Assembly (NCBI RefSeq): GCF_000427885.1
Contig: NZ_ATYW01000001.1
Coordinates: 364,699 to 428,698 of the forward strand
DNA from: Glycomyces tenuis DSM 44171
Lineage (GTDB): Bacteria > Actinomycetota > Actinomycetes > Mycobacteriales > Micromonosporaceae
Direction of reading: 5' to 3'
Length of the DNA stretch: 64,000 nt
Shown here: piece after piece, positions 52,819 through 61,568 of the stretch
Layout of the letters: every line of letters begins with the position of its first letter
Numbering within the stretch: the stretch's first letter is position 1
The notes under the pieces: generated by a model
What the model was told of the DNA's origin: nothing
Seen by the model: only the letters and a program-made list of their open reading frames with translations
Databases searched by the model: none
Position numbers and translations under genes: made by a program

Positions 52819-53220
52819 CTAGCGTACGGGGATGCGCGCCCAGACCTCCTGCGTGCCATCGCCGCGGGAGCGCGAACCCCAGTCACTGGCTAGTTTGGAC
52901 ACGATGAACATGCCTCTGCCGTGGGCGGAGTCGAAGCTGACCGAGCATACGCGGGGGCGGGTGGGGCCGCCGCCGTCGACGACGCGGACCTCGACGTCGC
53001 GGGAGCCGACGCTGCACGCGACGCACAGGTCGCCGGCGGGCAGGGGGCGGGCGTGGCGCACGGCGTTGGAGACCAGTTCGGTGGCGCACACGAGCAGGTC
53101 GTCGCGGCAGTCCTCGGGCAGGTCGGGGAGGGATTCGCGGAGCCATTGGCGGACCATGGTGGGGGCGTCGGCCTGGTGGGGGACGCGGAGGCGCTCAGGC
53201 GCCGGTGTCGCCGCTGGCAT
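52819..53220 (-). CDS. Anti-sigma-factor-type ATP-binding protein (HATPase_c_2)
   Basis: A 133-residue GHKL ATPase of the RsbW/SpoIIAB type. The N-box is ATELVSNAVRHA, the G1 region VVDGGGP, and a GRGMFIVSKLASDWG G2 box follows. Such proteins bind sigma or anti-anti-sigma factors and act as serine kinases; many stand-alone copies exist in actinobacteria. ATG 53220 is 8 bases from GGAGG; the adjacent ATG 53223 is 5 bases away. The GT87-like gene follows after 4 bp. Confidence 0.88.
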   Translation of the reverse strand: MPAATPAPERLRVPHQADAPTMVRQWLRESLPDLPEDCRDDLLVCATELVSNAVRHARPLPAGDLCVACSVGSRDVEVRVVDGGGPTRPRVCSVSFDSAHGRGMFIVSKLASDWGSRSRGDGTQEVWARIPVR

Positions 53221-53354
53221 CATGAACCCCTCCCACCGCGGTCCGCAACGTCGAAAGCTATACAGCAACCTACCTGCTCGGTGGCCCTGACGCCAGCATT
53301 ACAGACGGACCCCCAGTCCGTCGTCCGCGGCCGGTGCGGGAGGGTCGGAGGCGG

Positions 53355-54095
53355 TCAGCCGACGGTGCCGAGGAGCGCTTCGCGCATCGCGGCGGGCCGG
53401 TCGGTGAAGATGAGCTCGGCGCCGGCCTCGGCCATTCTGCGTGCGGTGTCGGCGTCGTTGACGGTCCAGACCCACGCCTGGTAGCCCTGCTCGTGGGTGC
53501 GTTCGATGAACGCGGGGGCGGACTCGACGTGGTCGACGCGGGAGCTGAGGACCTGGACGCCTTCGGGCGGGCGGCGGAAGGGGTATTCGAAGATCCACAC
53601 CAGGGGGGTGTCCTGGTCGAGTTCGCGCCAGGTCCTCAGGGCGGCCCGTGAGAAGGACATCACGGTGGCGTCGATCTTCGGCCAGCGGTTCAGGGTCTCC
53701 CACAGCCGCATCTCCAGGCGCGGCCCGAACTTGGAGGGGTGTTTGGCCTCGATGAGGAGTTTGAGGTCCTTGCCGGAGTCGGCGACGAGGCCGAACAGGT
53801 CTTCGAGGGTGGGGATGCGGGCGGCCTCGGGGTCGTCGCCGCAGTCGGGGTGGAGGGCGGCGAAGTTGAACTCCCGCAGCTGGGCGAGGGTGAGATCGGA
53901 CACGGCGCCCTTGCCGTCGGAGGTGCGTTTGACGGTGCGGTCGTGGTGGAGGACGAGATGGCCGTCGGCGGTGAGCCGGATGTCGCATTCGAATCCGTCG
54001 GCGCCTTCGACGATCGCCTGCCGGTAGGCGGCCAGGGAGTGCTCGGGGAGGAATTCGTTGGCGCCGCGGTGGGCGGCGATCAGCGGTTGCGACAC
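53355..54095 (-). CDS. Glycerophosphodiester phosphodiesterase
   Basis: A 246-residue GDPD barrel. The first catalytic histidine-arginine is in IAAHRGANEFLPEHSL, the metal-binding region is GFECDIRLTADGHLVLHHD with the second histidine. LLIEAKH and WTVND are further conserved elements. It hydrolyses glycerophosphodiesters to glycerol 3-phosphate and an alcohol. No signal peptide is seen, so it is cytoplasmic. GTG 54095 lies six bases after TATCGT (leaderless). It is divergent from larB across a tandem repeat array. Confidence 0.93.
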   Translation of the reverse strand: MSQPLIAAHRGANEFLPEHSLAAYRQAIVEGADGFECDIRLTADGHLVLHHDRTVKRTSDGKGAVSDLTLAQLREFNFAALHPDCGDDPEAARIPTLEDLFGLVADSGKDLKLLIEAKHPSKFGPRLEMRLWETLNRWPKIDATVMSFSRAALRTWRELDQDTPLVWIFEYPFRRPPEGVQVLSSRVDHVESAPAFIERTHEQGYQAWVWTVNDADTARRMAEAGAELIFTDRPAAMREALLGTVG

Positions 54096-54141
54096 ACCAT
54101 GACGATAACCGCTTCGCGTGGACGGGGCACCACGTAACGGT

Positions 54142-54406
54142 GTCGGGATCGGTGGTGGTGGAGAACCAGCCGGTTGGGTGGTCTTCAGTCGGGTTCGGGT
54201 GGTGGTGGGAGACGGGCCGGTTGGGTGGTCTTCAGTCGGGTTCGGGTGGTGGTGGGAGACGGGCCGGTTGGGTGGTCTTCAGTCGGGTTCGGGTGGTGGT
54301 GGGAGACGGGCCGGTTGGGTGGTCTTCAGTCGGGTTCGGGTGGTGGTGGGAGACGGGCCGGTTGGGCGGTCTTCAGTCGGGTTCGGGTGGTGGTGGGAGA
54401 CGGGCG
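54142..54406 (+). repeat. Tandem 47-bp repeat array with G-quadruplex motifs
   Basis: Five nearly identical 47-bp units start at 54172, 54219, 54266, 54313 and 54360; a degenerate partial unit precedes from 54142. Each unit holds GGGTTCGGG followed by TGGTGGTGGGAGACGGG, that is four G3 tracts with loops of 3, 7 and 4 bases, a canonical G4 motif on the plus strand. The only change seen is in the last units. It lies in the divergent interval between the GDPD gene and larB. Confidence 0.93.
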
Positions 54407-54423
54407 GGTGACAGGATCGGATC

Positions 54424-55110
54424 GTGCAGCACGATGAGCAGGGATACACGGACCTCGGTTGGGCCAGGATCGACACGGGCCGTCCGGCGCGGACCGGGGC
54501 GGCCGAGGCGGTCTACGCCGCCGGGAAGACGCCGGAGCAGGTGGTCGCCGCGCTCCGGGCGCTCCGCGAATCGCACCCCGGCAGGGTCGCGGTCGCCACG
54601 CGGTGCGACGCGGCCTGCGTCGAGCTGATCGAGGCGTCCTTCGGCGCCGAGGCGCGCTGCGAGGCCGGGGTCGCCGCGGTCGGCGACTTCCCCGAGCCGG
54701 AGGCCGGGCCGCTCGCGGTGGTGTGCGCCGGGACCTCGGACCTGCCGGTGGCGAAGGAGGCCGAGATCGTCGCGAGGGCGAACGGGCTCGACGCGCACCT
54801 GGTGGCCGACGTCGGCGTCGCGGGCCTGCACCGCCTGCTGGGCGAGCTGCCGAGCCTGCGGGAGGCGGCGTGCGTGGTCGTCGTGGCGGGCATGGACGGG
54901 GCGCTGCCGAGCGTGGTGGCGGGCCTGGTGAGCGCGCCGGTGGTGGCGGTGCCGACGTCGGTGGGCTACGGGGCGGCGTTCGGCGGGCTGGCGCCGCTGC
55001 TGACGATGCTGAACTCCTGCTCGCCGGGGGTGACCGTGGTGAACATCGACAACGGGTTCGGCGCGGCGATGGCCGCGGTCCGCATCATGGGTGTGAAGGC
55101 GGAGCGGTGA
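54424..55110 (+). CDS. larB: Nickel-pincer cofactor biosynthesis protein LarB
   Basis: A 228-residue PurE-like protein. LarB carboxylates and hydrolyses nicotinic acid adenine dinucleotide to make the dicarboxylated pyridinium precursor of the nickel-pincer cofactor. VVCAGTSDLPVAKEAE, DVGVAGLHRLL, VVVAGMDGALPSVVAGL and VPTSVGYGAAFGG are the diagnostic PurE/LarB stretches. GTG 54424 has a CAGGAT six bases upstream. Its stop overlaps the larC start (GTGA). The G4 repeat array ends 18 bp before the start, so it lies in the promoter or 5' leader. Confidence 0.92.
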   Translation: MQHDEQGYTDLGWARIDTGRPARTGAAEAVYAAGKTPEQVVAALRALRESHPGRVAVATRCDAACVELIEASFGAEARCEAGVAAVGDFPEPEAGPLAVVCAGTSDLPVAKEAEIVARANGLDAHLVADVGVAGLHRLLGELPSLREAACVVVVAGMDGALPSVVAGLVSAPVVAVPTSVGYGAAFGGLAPLLTMLNSCSPGVTVVNIDNGFGAAMAAVRIMGVKAER

Positions 55111-56276
55111 CGGTCGCGTGGTTGGACTGCTCTGCTGGTGCGAGCGGTGACATGTTCCTGGGCGCCTTGGTCGGCGCCGGTGTCGATCTGGCCGTCATGC
55201 AGGACGCCGTGGACGCACTCGGCGTCGAGCGGATCCGGCTGAGCTCGCGGACGGTGCGGCGGCACGGCCTGGAGGGTGTGAAGGTCGACGTCGAGGTCCC
55301 CGACGTGGCGGTGGACCGGCGCTGGCGGGCGATCCGCGATCTGATCGCGGAGGCCGATCTCGGCGGCGAGGTGCGGCGGAGGGCGACCGAGGCCTTCCGG
55401 CGCCTGGCGCAGGCCGAGGCCGCCGCTCACGGCATCGACGTCGACGAGGTGCACTTCCACGAGGTGGGGGCCCTCGACTCGATCGCCGACGTCGTGGGCG
55501 CCGCGGCGGGCCTGGAGGCGCTCGGGGCCGAGCGGGTCACCGCGTCGACGGTGACGGTCGGCGGCGGGACGACGCGCGGCTCGCACGGGTCGATTCCGCT
55601 GCCCGCGCCCGCGGTGCTGCGGGTCCTGGCCGACGCCGAGGCGCCGTCGGTCGGCGGTGTGCCGTATGAGGCGTGCACGCCGACCGGCGCGGCGATCATC
55701 GCGGCGAACGCCGACGCGTTCGGGCCGATGCCGGAGATGGTCGTGGAGCGCGTGGGCGTGGGCGCGGGCGGGCGCGACCCCGAGGAGCGGGCGAACCTGC
55801 TGCGGATCGTCGTGGGCCGCGAGGTGGGCGCGGCGGTGCGCCGACCGGTCGTCATCGAGACCAATGTGGATGATCTGGATCCGCGGCTGTGGCCGCAGGC
55901 GCTGGCGGCGCTGCTGGAGGCGGGGGCCTCGGACGCGTGGCTGACGCCGATCCTGATGAAGAAGGGCCGTCCGGCGCACACGGTGCACGTGCTGTGCCGG
56001 GCCGAGGCGGTGCGGGCGGTGCGCTCGGCGCTGGTGCGGCATACGACGACGATCGGGATGCGCTCCTACGAGGTCGACAAGCACGCGCTCGAGCGGCGGT
56101 ACACCTCGGTGGAGGTCGACGGCTACGAGATCGGCGTGAAGGTGGCGCTCGACGACGGCGAGGTCGTGAACGCCTCGGTGGAGTACGAGGACGCGGTGGC
56201 GGCCTCGGCGGCGCTCGGGCGGCCGGTCAAGGTCGTGATCGCGCAGGCGAGCGCGCTGGCGGCCGAGCGGTACTGA
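55107..56276 (+). CDS. larC: Nickel-pincer cofactor nickel-insertion protein LarC
   Basis: A 389-residue LarC in one continuous frame, without the frameshift that splits it into LarC1/LarC2 in Lactobacillus. It starts WLDCSAGASGDMFLGAL and has EVHFHEVGALDSIADVVG, ETNVDDLDPRLWPQALAALL and MKKGRPAHTVHVLC, all LarC signatures. It inserts nickel into the pyridinium bis-thioacid using CTP. The GTG start overlaps larB. LarE, which adds the sulfur atoms, is not in the window, nor is a LarA racemase, so the enzyme that uses the cofactor lies elsewhere. Confidence 0.94.
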   Translation: MTVAWLDCSAGASGDMFLGALVGAGVDLAVMQDAVDALGVERIRLSSRTVRRHGLEGVKVDVEVPDVAVDRRWRAIRDLIAEADLGGEVRRRATEAFRRLAQAEAAAHGIDVDEVHFHEVGALDSIADVVGAAAGLEALGAERVTASTVTVGGGTTRGSHGSIPLPAPAVLRVLADAEAPSVGGVPYEACTPTGAAIIAANADAFGPMPEMVVERVGVGAGGRDPEERANLLRIVVGREVGAAVRRPVVIETNVDDLDPRLWPQALAALLEAGASDAWLTPILMKKGRPAHTVHVLCRAEAVRAVRSALVRHTTTIGMRSYEVDKHALERRYTSVEVDGYEIGVKVALDDGEVVNASVEYEDAVAASAALGRPVKVVIAQASALAAERY

Positions 56277-56286
56277 GCCGCGCCGG

Positions 56287-56505
56287 TCAGCAGCCGCCTC
56301 CGCCGTCGCCTCCACCGCCGCCTCCGCTGGAGCCGGTGTCGCAATTGGATCCGCTGCCGTCGCTTCCGGTGGACCCGTGGAAGAACGTGCCGCTGTGGTA
56401 GGTGGAGCCGCCGGCGGGCCTTCCGGTGCCGCCGGCCTTCACCGCGAAGACGGCGATCAAGGCCATGATGGCCAGCAGCCCGCCGAATACGATGACTATG
56501 AGCAT
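56287..56505 (-). CDS. Small membrane protein with Gly/Cys-rich tail
   Basis: A 72-residue protein: one membrane helix (MLIVIVFGGLLAIMALIAVFAV) and a soluble tail of Gly, Ser, Thr and His that ends in a CDTGSSGGGGGGDGGGGC stretch with two cysteines. ATG 56505 lies six bases after TACACT on the minus strand, an exact leaderless layout. The Gly-rich Cys tail recalls small membrane-tethered metal or disulfide proteins; no family recognised. Converges with larC, 10 bp away. Codon bias supports a real gene. Confidence 0.7.
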   Translation of the reverse strand: MLIVIVFGGLLAIMALIAVFAVKAGGTGRPAGGSTYHSGTFFHGSTGSDGSGSNCDTGSSGGGGGGDGGGGC

Positions 56506-56542
56506 GAGCTCAGTGTAGGGCGGATCCGCTCGACCGAGGGGA

Positions 56543-56588
56543 CAGCGCCGGGCCGGCCTGGGTGCCTACGGTGGCCGGCCCGGCGCTG
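56543..56588 (-). terminator. Terminator after the multicopper oxidase gene
   Basis: A 16-bp perfect stem (56543-56558, CAGCGCCGGGCCGGCC, with 56573-56588) and a 14-base loop lie just past the stop codon of the minus-strand gene. Confidence 0.85.
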
Positions 56589-56592
56589 GGCT

Positions 56593-58122
56593 CTAGGAGT
56601 GGTCGTGGGCGCTCGAAGTCCGCGGGACGGTGCCGATCTCCTCGCCTTCGCCGAGGACGACGAACTGGCCCATCATCCCCTGGTCCTCGTGGGTGAGCAG
56701 GTGGCAGTGGTACATGTACGGCAGGTTCGGGTCGGTGTAGTCGCTGAAGCGCATCGCCAGCCGGTACTTCCGCTGCGGGATCAGCCGCACGGTGTCCTTC
56801 CAGCCGCGCAGGTGCGGCGGCGGGGTCTCGTCGTCGACGCTGAGCACCTGGTACTGGACGTCGTGAACGTGGAAGTTGTGCAGGTAGCCGTCGTTGTTCG
56901 ACACCTCCCACACCTCCACGCTCCCTTCGCGGACGCCGAAGTCGATGCGGTCCATCGCCATCTTCTCGCCGTTGATCGAGGTGCCCGAGAGTTTGAAGGA
57001 CCGCTCTTCGGCGACGTCGGCGCCCTCGAGGTCCGGGGCCGTGCCCATCGAGGCGGGGATCTCGGTCTCGTCGGTGAGGGAGCCCGCGGCCCGGAACTGG
57101 ACCACGTCGAAGCGGTCGTCGGCGCCGTTGAACCGCCCCAGGCCGAAGACGTAGCCCTCCTCAGCCGGGTAGGAGCGCAGTTCGACGGTCTCGCCGGGCT
57201 CGAAGGCGACGACGATCTCGGCCCGCTCCCCGGGGGAGAGCTCGATCCGCTCGGTCTCGTGCGCCTCGGGCAGCAGGCCGCCGTCGGTGGCGATGAGGTG
57301 GAACGGCCGGTCGTCGCTGAAACCGAAGTTGTACAGCCGCGAGTTCGAGCCGTTGAGCAGCCGCAGCCGCACCAGGCGGGTGCCCACCTCGAAGTACGGG
57401 CCGATCGTGCCGTTGACGAGGATGTGGTCGCCGAGCACCCCTTGGGAGGACAGGAACGCGCCCGAGTCGTCGAACTGGTTCCCGTCGTCGAACTTGCGGT
57501 CCTGGACGATGAGGGGAACGTCGTCGACGCCGTACTCGCCGGGCAGGTTCAGGCTCTCGGACTCGTCGTCGTCGACGATGAACATGCCGGCCAGGCCGCG
57601 GTAGACGTGCTCGGCGGTGCGCCCGTGCGGGTGCGGGTGGTACCACAGGGTGGCCGCGGGCTGGTTGACCGTCCACTGGGGCGTCCAGGTCTCACCGGGC
57701 GAGACGGCCTGGTGCGGGCCGCCGTCCATGACCGCGGGCAGGTGCATGCCGTGCCAGTGGATCGAGGTCTCCTCGTCGAGGCCGTTGCCGATCGCGAAGG
57801 CGACCTCCTCTCCTCGCTTGGCGCGGATCGTCGGCCCGAGGTAGGAGCCGTTGAGGCCCCATGTCCGGGTGGCGGCTCCACTGCGGAACTCGGTCTCGCC
57901 GGACTGCGCCTCCAGGGTGAACACCCGCGCCCCCGAGGAGTCCTGTTCGGACTCGGCCAGCGGGGGGACCGCCAGCGGCGAGTCGAAGTCGACCTTGCCG
58001 ACCGTGTCGACCTTGGCCTCGTTGTAGAGGTAGGCCACCGTGCCGCCGCCCCCGAACACGAGGGCGCCGACGCCGCCGCCGCCGCCGATGAGGGACCACT
58101 TCAAAGCCTTACGCCGTTCCAT
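56593..58122 (-). CDS. Multicopper oxidase (CueO/bilirubin-oxidase-like)
   Basis: A 509-residue exported three-domain multicopper oxidase. The N terminus (ERRKALKWSLIGGGGGVGA) looks like a Tat-type or membrane-anchored signal. The copper ligands appear as HWHG and WYHPHPHG in the first domain and HNFHVHDVQ and YHCHLLTHEDQGMM in the last; the latter contains the His-Cys-His motif with the type 1 copper. The type 1 axial methionine in GMM is present. Such enzymes oxidise Cu(I), Mn(II) or phenols; which one is not decidable. Start ATG 58122. Confidence 0.95.
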   Translation of the reverse strand: MERRKALKWSLIGGGGGVGALVFGGGGTVAYLYNEAKVDTVGKVDFDSPLAVPPLAESEQDSSGARVFTLEAQSGETEFRSGAATRTWGLNGSYLGPTIRAKRGEEVAFAIGNGLDEETSIHWHGMHLPAVMDGGPHQAVSPGETWTPQWTVNQPAATLWYHPHPHGRTAEHVYRGLAGMFIVDDDESESLNLPGEYGVDDVPLIVQDRKFDDGNQFDDSGAFLSSQGVLGDHILVNGTIGPYFEVGTRLVRLRLLNGSNSRLYNFGFSDDRPFHLIATDGGLLPEAHETERIELSPGERAEIVVAFEPGETVELRSYPAEEGYVFGLGRFNGADDRFDVVQFRAAGSLTDETEIPASMGTAPDLEGADVAEERSFKLSGTSINGEKMAMDRIDFGVREGSVEVWEVSNNDGYLHNFHVHDVQYQVLSVDDETPPPHLRGWKDTVRLIPQRKYRLAMRFSDYTDPNLPYMYHCHLLTHEDQGMMGQFVVLGEGEEIGTVPRTSSAHDHS

Positions 58123-58213
58123 GAGGGCAATCCTGGTCGTCAGGGAAGGCGCGCGGCATCGGGCCGTGGACGTGAATCGGCGTACGCCCAGAGGACTACG
58201 CGCGCGAGCGGCG

Positions 58214-61200
58214 TCAACCGCTGGTGGTGCCTCCCCCGTCGGCGGCGAGGTAGCCGCGCAGGTGGGCGGCGTTGACGGCCTCGGCGCGGTTGGCGGCGCC
58301 GAGCTTCGACATCGCCCGCGAGAGGTGCACGCTGACGGTCTTCTCGGAGATGTACAGCTCCGAGCCGATCTGCCGGTTCGTCAGGCCCTTGGCGACCTGG
58401 CGCAGCACGTCCAGCTCGCGCGGGGTGAGCGGCCCGGCCGCCGGCGAGGCGATGTCGAGCCTGGCCCGCGCGGACAGGGCGGACACCCGATCGAGCAGCG
58501 GCTTCGCGCCGAGCCGCTCGGCGGTGTCCTTGGCGGCGGCGAGGCGCTCGCCGGCCTCGGCGCGGTCCTCGGCGCCGCCGCGCGCCAGCAGCGCCTCGGC
58601 CAGGCGCCAGCGCGCGTACGCCCGCCGGTAGGGCTCGCCGTCGCCGGTCTCGCCGTACGTGAACGCGTCGATGACCTCGCGCCACCGCTCGGGCTCGCCG
58701 TCGCAGTCCAGCCGGGACGCCTCGGCTTCGAGCGCGGCGGCCCACGCCCGGCCCTCGGGCCCGAGCGTCCCCGACAGGGTCCTGCCGTGGCTCAGGAAGA
58801 ACCGCCCGCGTTCGGCGATGTGCTCGCCCGCTCCTACGGCGTCCTTGGCGGCGGCGAGGTCGCCGCGGCTCCGGGCGGCCTGGGCGAGGTCGCCGGCGGC
58901 CGCGACTCCGGCGACGCACACCGAGACGCCGGCCATGTAGTAGGCCGGGAGGTGCTCGATCCGCCTGATGGTCCGCTTCGCGGCCCCGACGGCTTCGGCG
59001 GGGCGGCCCCGCCAGCACTCCAGCTCGGTGCCGCACAGCCCGGTGAGCGCCAGGACCTGGCCGTCGACCTGCCAGCGGTCGGCGAGGTAGGCCAGGCGCC
59101 GGTCGGCCGCCTCGAAGCGGCCGCGCGCGACGTCGACCAGCAGCGCCGCGGCGGCGAGCCGGGTCATGACCACGCCGGGCACGACGGTGGCGGCCATCTC
59201 GGCGGCGGCTTCGGCGGCGTCCCAGTCGCCGAGCATGTAGTTGCAGATGACCTGGCGCACGGCGGTCTCGGTGCCGTAGGCGCTCCACTTGTAGCCGGTG
59301 TCGCGGGCGCGGGCCATGCCCTGGTCGAACTCGGCCAGGGCCAGGGCGATCTGCGCCTTCTCGAGGTGGGCGAGGCCGGCGCTGAAGTGGGAGCGCAGTT
59401 CGACCTCGTGCCAGCCGGTGCCGCGCACCAGCTCGCGGCCCTGATCGTGGAGCCGCAGGGTCTTGTCGATGTCGCCGCCCTGCCGGAAGAGGGCCGAGCC
59501 CGCCGAGAGCAGGGCGTCGGCCTTGGCGGCGACGTGCCCGCCGGGGCCGTCGATCGCGTCGGCGGTGGCGATGGTCCGCTCGGCCCAGGCGGCGGCCTCG
59601 TCGTAGTCGCGCATGACGTGGTGGGTGCGGGCCAGGATCGCCTGGGTCCACGCCTTCGTGGCGTGCGGCGGGTCGTCCTTGACCAGCTCCCACGCCTCTA
59701 GGGCGACGCGGTGGGCCTCGGCTTCGGTGCCCTCCATGACGAGCAGGTGCTTGGCGTACTTGCGGCGGGTCCCGGCGGCCTGGATCGGGTCGCCGCCGCG
59801 GTCGGCGAGGGCGACCGCGGCGCTGGAGTAGGACAGCGCCCGCTTGAACTCGCCGCTGGCCTCGGCCTGGCCGCTCGCTCCCAGCGTGAGGCTCAGCTCC
59901 GAGCATCCTTTCGGGCGTTCGTCCTCGGGGACGCTGTCCAGCAGGCGCAGCGCGCGCTCGAAGTGCAGGAGCGCCTCGGCTGGCGCCGAGAGCTCGTCGG
60001 CCTCGTGGGCGGCCTTGACGGACGCGGCCAGCGCGGTGGGCAGGTCGCCGGACTCGTGCGCGTGGTGGGCGAGCTCGGCGGCGGCGCCCTTGCCGGTGTC
60101 GCCGGCGAGCGATTCGGCGATGCGCTGGTGGTAGCGGCTGCGCTCGCCCGGGAGGAGGTCGGTGTAGACGGCCTCGCCGAGCAGGGCGTGCCGGAAGGCG
60201 TAGGTGTCGGCGCTCTTCTGGACGATGATGCCGTGGGAGATCGCGGCCCGCAGCGCCTGGTCGAGTTCGCGCTCGTGCTTGATGCCGGTCTCGTCGAGCA
60301 GCGACCAGGCGGCGGCGTTGAGGCGCCGGTGGGTGAACAGGCGGCCGATGACGGAGGCGAGGCGCACCACCTGCTGGGCGGTGTCGGGGAGGCGTTCGAG
60401 GCGGGAGAGGAGGACCTCGGCGAGCTCGAAGGTGACGGTGTGGGTCTCGGCGGCGGCCAGCTCTTCGGCGAGGAAGGCGTTGCCCTCGCTGGCGGCGGCG
60501 ATCTTGGCGACGCTCTCCTCGTCGAGTCCGGTGTTGAGCTCGCGCACGAAGTCGGCGGTGCGCTGGGGGTCGAAGGGGTTGAGGTGGAGGCGTTCGACGG
60601 CGGGCAGGCGCACGAGCTCGGCGATGAGGGGCCGCAGCGGGTGGGAGCGGTGGAGGGCGTCGGCCCTGTAGGTGCCGAGGACGAGGACGGGCTGGTCGGT
60701 CAGGCGGGAGGTGAGGAAGGCGAGGAGGTCGCGGCTGGAGCGGTCGGCCCAGTGGAGGTCCTCCAGGACCAGGACGAGGGGCTGGGCGTCGGTGACTTCG
60801 GCGAGCGCGGCGCTGAACGCCTCGAACAGGCCGAGGCGGCCGAGCTCGCCTTCGGCGCGGTGGGTCTGCCCGGGCAGGAGCGGTCCGAGGCCGGGGAATC
60901 TGTCGACCACGTCGGGGTACCGGCGGGCGAGCGTGCCGATCACCTCGGCGAACGGCAGGTAGGGCAGGGCCGAGTCGGCGGTGTCGAGGCAGTGGCCGGT
61001 GGCGGTGAGCACACCGCCACCGACGCCGGTGGTGAATTCCTGCATGAGCCGGGATTTCCCGACTCCCGCGTCGCCCGAGATGAGGATCGTGGCGGGCTTG
61101 CCGTCCCGGGCCTGGTCCAGGGCGCACCGCAGCGTCGCGAGCTCGTTGTCGCGGGCGAAGAGCGGGAGATCGGAACCGAGTCGCGGCATGTCCGTAATCA

Positions 61201-61219
61201 TGACACGGCCTCGTGACAT
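58214..61219 (-). CDS. Large ATPase LuxR-family regulator (LAL type)
   Basis: A protein of up to 1001 residues with an N-terminal AAA ATPase domain, Walker A GDAGVGKSRL at about 49-58 and a LVLVLEDLHWADRSS Walker B. A long helical, TPR-like middle follows. A C-terminal LuxR helix-turn-helix begins PLTPRELDVLRQVAKGL and ends KTVSVHLSRAMSKLG. LAL regulators often activate specialised-metabolite clusters or sugar utilisation. ATG 61219 or ATG 61201 (starting MITDMPRL) are possible starts; neither has a strong ribosome-binding site. The target genes are not seen here, although the multicopper oxidase lies just downstream. Confidence 0.93.
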   Translation of the reverse strand: MSRGRVMITDMPRLGSDLPLFARDNELATLRCALDQARDGKPATILISGDAGVGKSRLMQEFTTGVGGGVLTATGHCLDTADSALPYLPFAEVIGTLARRYPDVVDRFPGLGPLLPGQTHRAEGELGRLGLFEAFSAALAEVTDAQPLVLVLEDLHWADRSSRDLLAFLTSRLTDQPVLVLGTYRADALHRSHPLRPLIAELVRLPAVERLHLNPFDPQRTADFVRELNTGLDEESVAKIAAASEGNAFLAEELAAAETHTVTFELAEVLLSRLERLPDTAQQVVRLASVIGRLFTHRRLNAAAWSLLDETGIKHERELDQALRAAISHGIIVQKSADTYAFRHALLGEAVYTDLLPGERSRYHQRIAESLAGDTGKGAAAELAHHAHESGDLPTALAASVKAAHEADELSAPAEALLHFERALRLLDSVPEDERPKGCSELSLTLGASGQAEASGEFKRALSYSSAAVALADRGGDPIQAAGTRRKYAKHLLVMEGTEAEAHRVALEAWELVKDDPPHATKAWTQAILARTHHVMRDYDEAAAWAERTIATADAIDGPGGHVAAKADALLSAGSALFRQGGDIDKTLRLHDQGRELVRGTGWHEVELRSHFSAGLAHLEKAQIALALAEFDQGMARARDTGYKWSAYGTETAVRQVICNYMLGDWDAAEAAAEMAATVVPGVVMTRLAAAALLVDVARGRFEAADRRLAYLADRWQVDGQVLALTGLCGTELECWRGRPAEAVGAAKRTIRRIEHLPAYYMAGVSVCVAGVAAAGDLAQAARSRGDLAAAKDAVGAGEHIAERGRFFLSHGRTLSGTLGPEGRAWAAALEAEASRLDCDGEPERWREVIDAFTYGETGDGEPYRRAYARWRLAEALLARGGAEDRAEAGERLAAAKDTAERLGAKPLLDRVSALSARARLDIASPAAGPLTPRELDVLRQVAKGLTNRQIGSELYISEKTVSVHLSRAMSKLGAANRAEAVNAAHLRGYLAADGGGTTSG

Positions 61220-61229
61220 TCCGGTGTTC

Positions 61230-61436
61230 TTATTTCGCGGTCTGGAGGCGGCGGGCCGCCTTGGCGGGCCGCTCTTCCTTGCGGCCGAAGGCCTTCCCGA
61301 CGCGGGCGGCCAGGCGCTCGCGCCGCTCGGCCTTCGCGGCCTTGTGGACGCGCTGCGCCTCGCGGGCGCGCTCGGCCTCGGCGATGAGCTCGCGGGAGCG
61401 GGCGTAGTGCAGGTAGTGGAGTTCGTGGTCGTTCAT
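61230..61436 (-). CDS. Small basic helical protein
   Basis: A 68-residue, strongly basic and Ala-rich helical protein (SRELIAEAERAREAQRVHK, ERRERLAARVGKAFG) beginning MNDHELHYLHYARS. AAGGGAA precedes ATG 61436 at a normal distance. It stands between the MMPL gene and the LAL regulator, in the same direction. It resembles the short actinobacterial proteins with an N-terminal EL-H-Y motif but I cannot name a family. Nucleic-acid contact is possible from charge alone. Confidence 0.65.
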   Translation of the reverse strand: MNDHELHYLHYARSRELIAEAERAREAQRVHKAAKAERRERLAARVGKAFGRKEERPAKAARRLQTAK

Positions 61437-61568
61437 GGTGCTTCCCTTGGTGTCGTTCTCGCTTGTGGCACCAAGTCTTCGGCTGAGGCCGCCGGTGCGG
61501 CATCAGCACATCGCGCAGGACCACGCCTGAGGGACCCTTACTCTCGGCTCCGCGGGCGCGCGGGGCCC

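Noticed and set aside
54142-54406. CRISPR array
   Set aside because: Units abut each other without unique spacers and no cas gene is present.
54118-54628. ORFs through the 47-bp repeat array giving Gly/Trp/Val repeats
   Set aside because: The 47-bp period shifts frame each unit, several frames are open by composition alone and none has a credible start with ribosome-binding site.
58140-61127. A 995-codon frame overlapping the LAL regulator
   Set aside because: Same-strand shadow in another frame, Arg/Pro-rich low complexity; the true frame carries Walker A and LuxR motifs.
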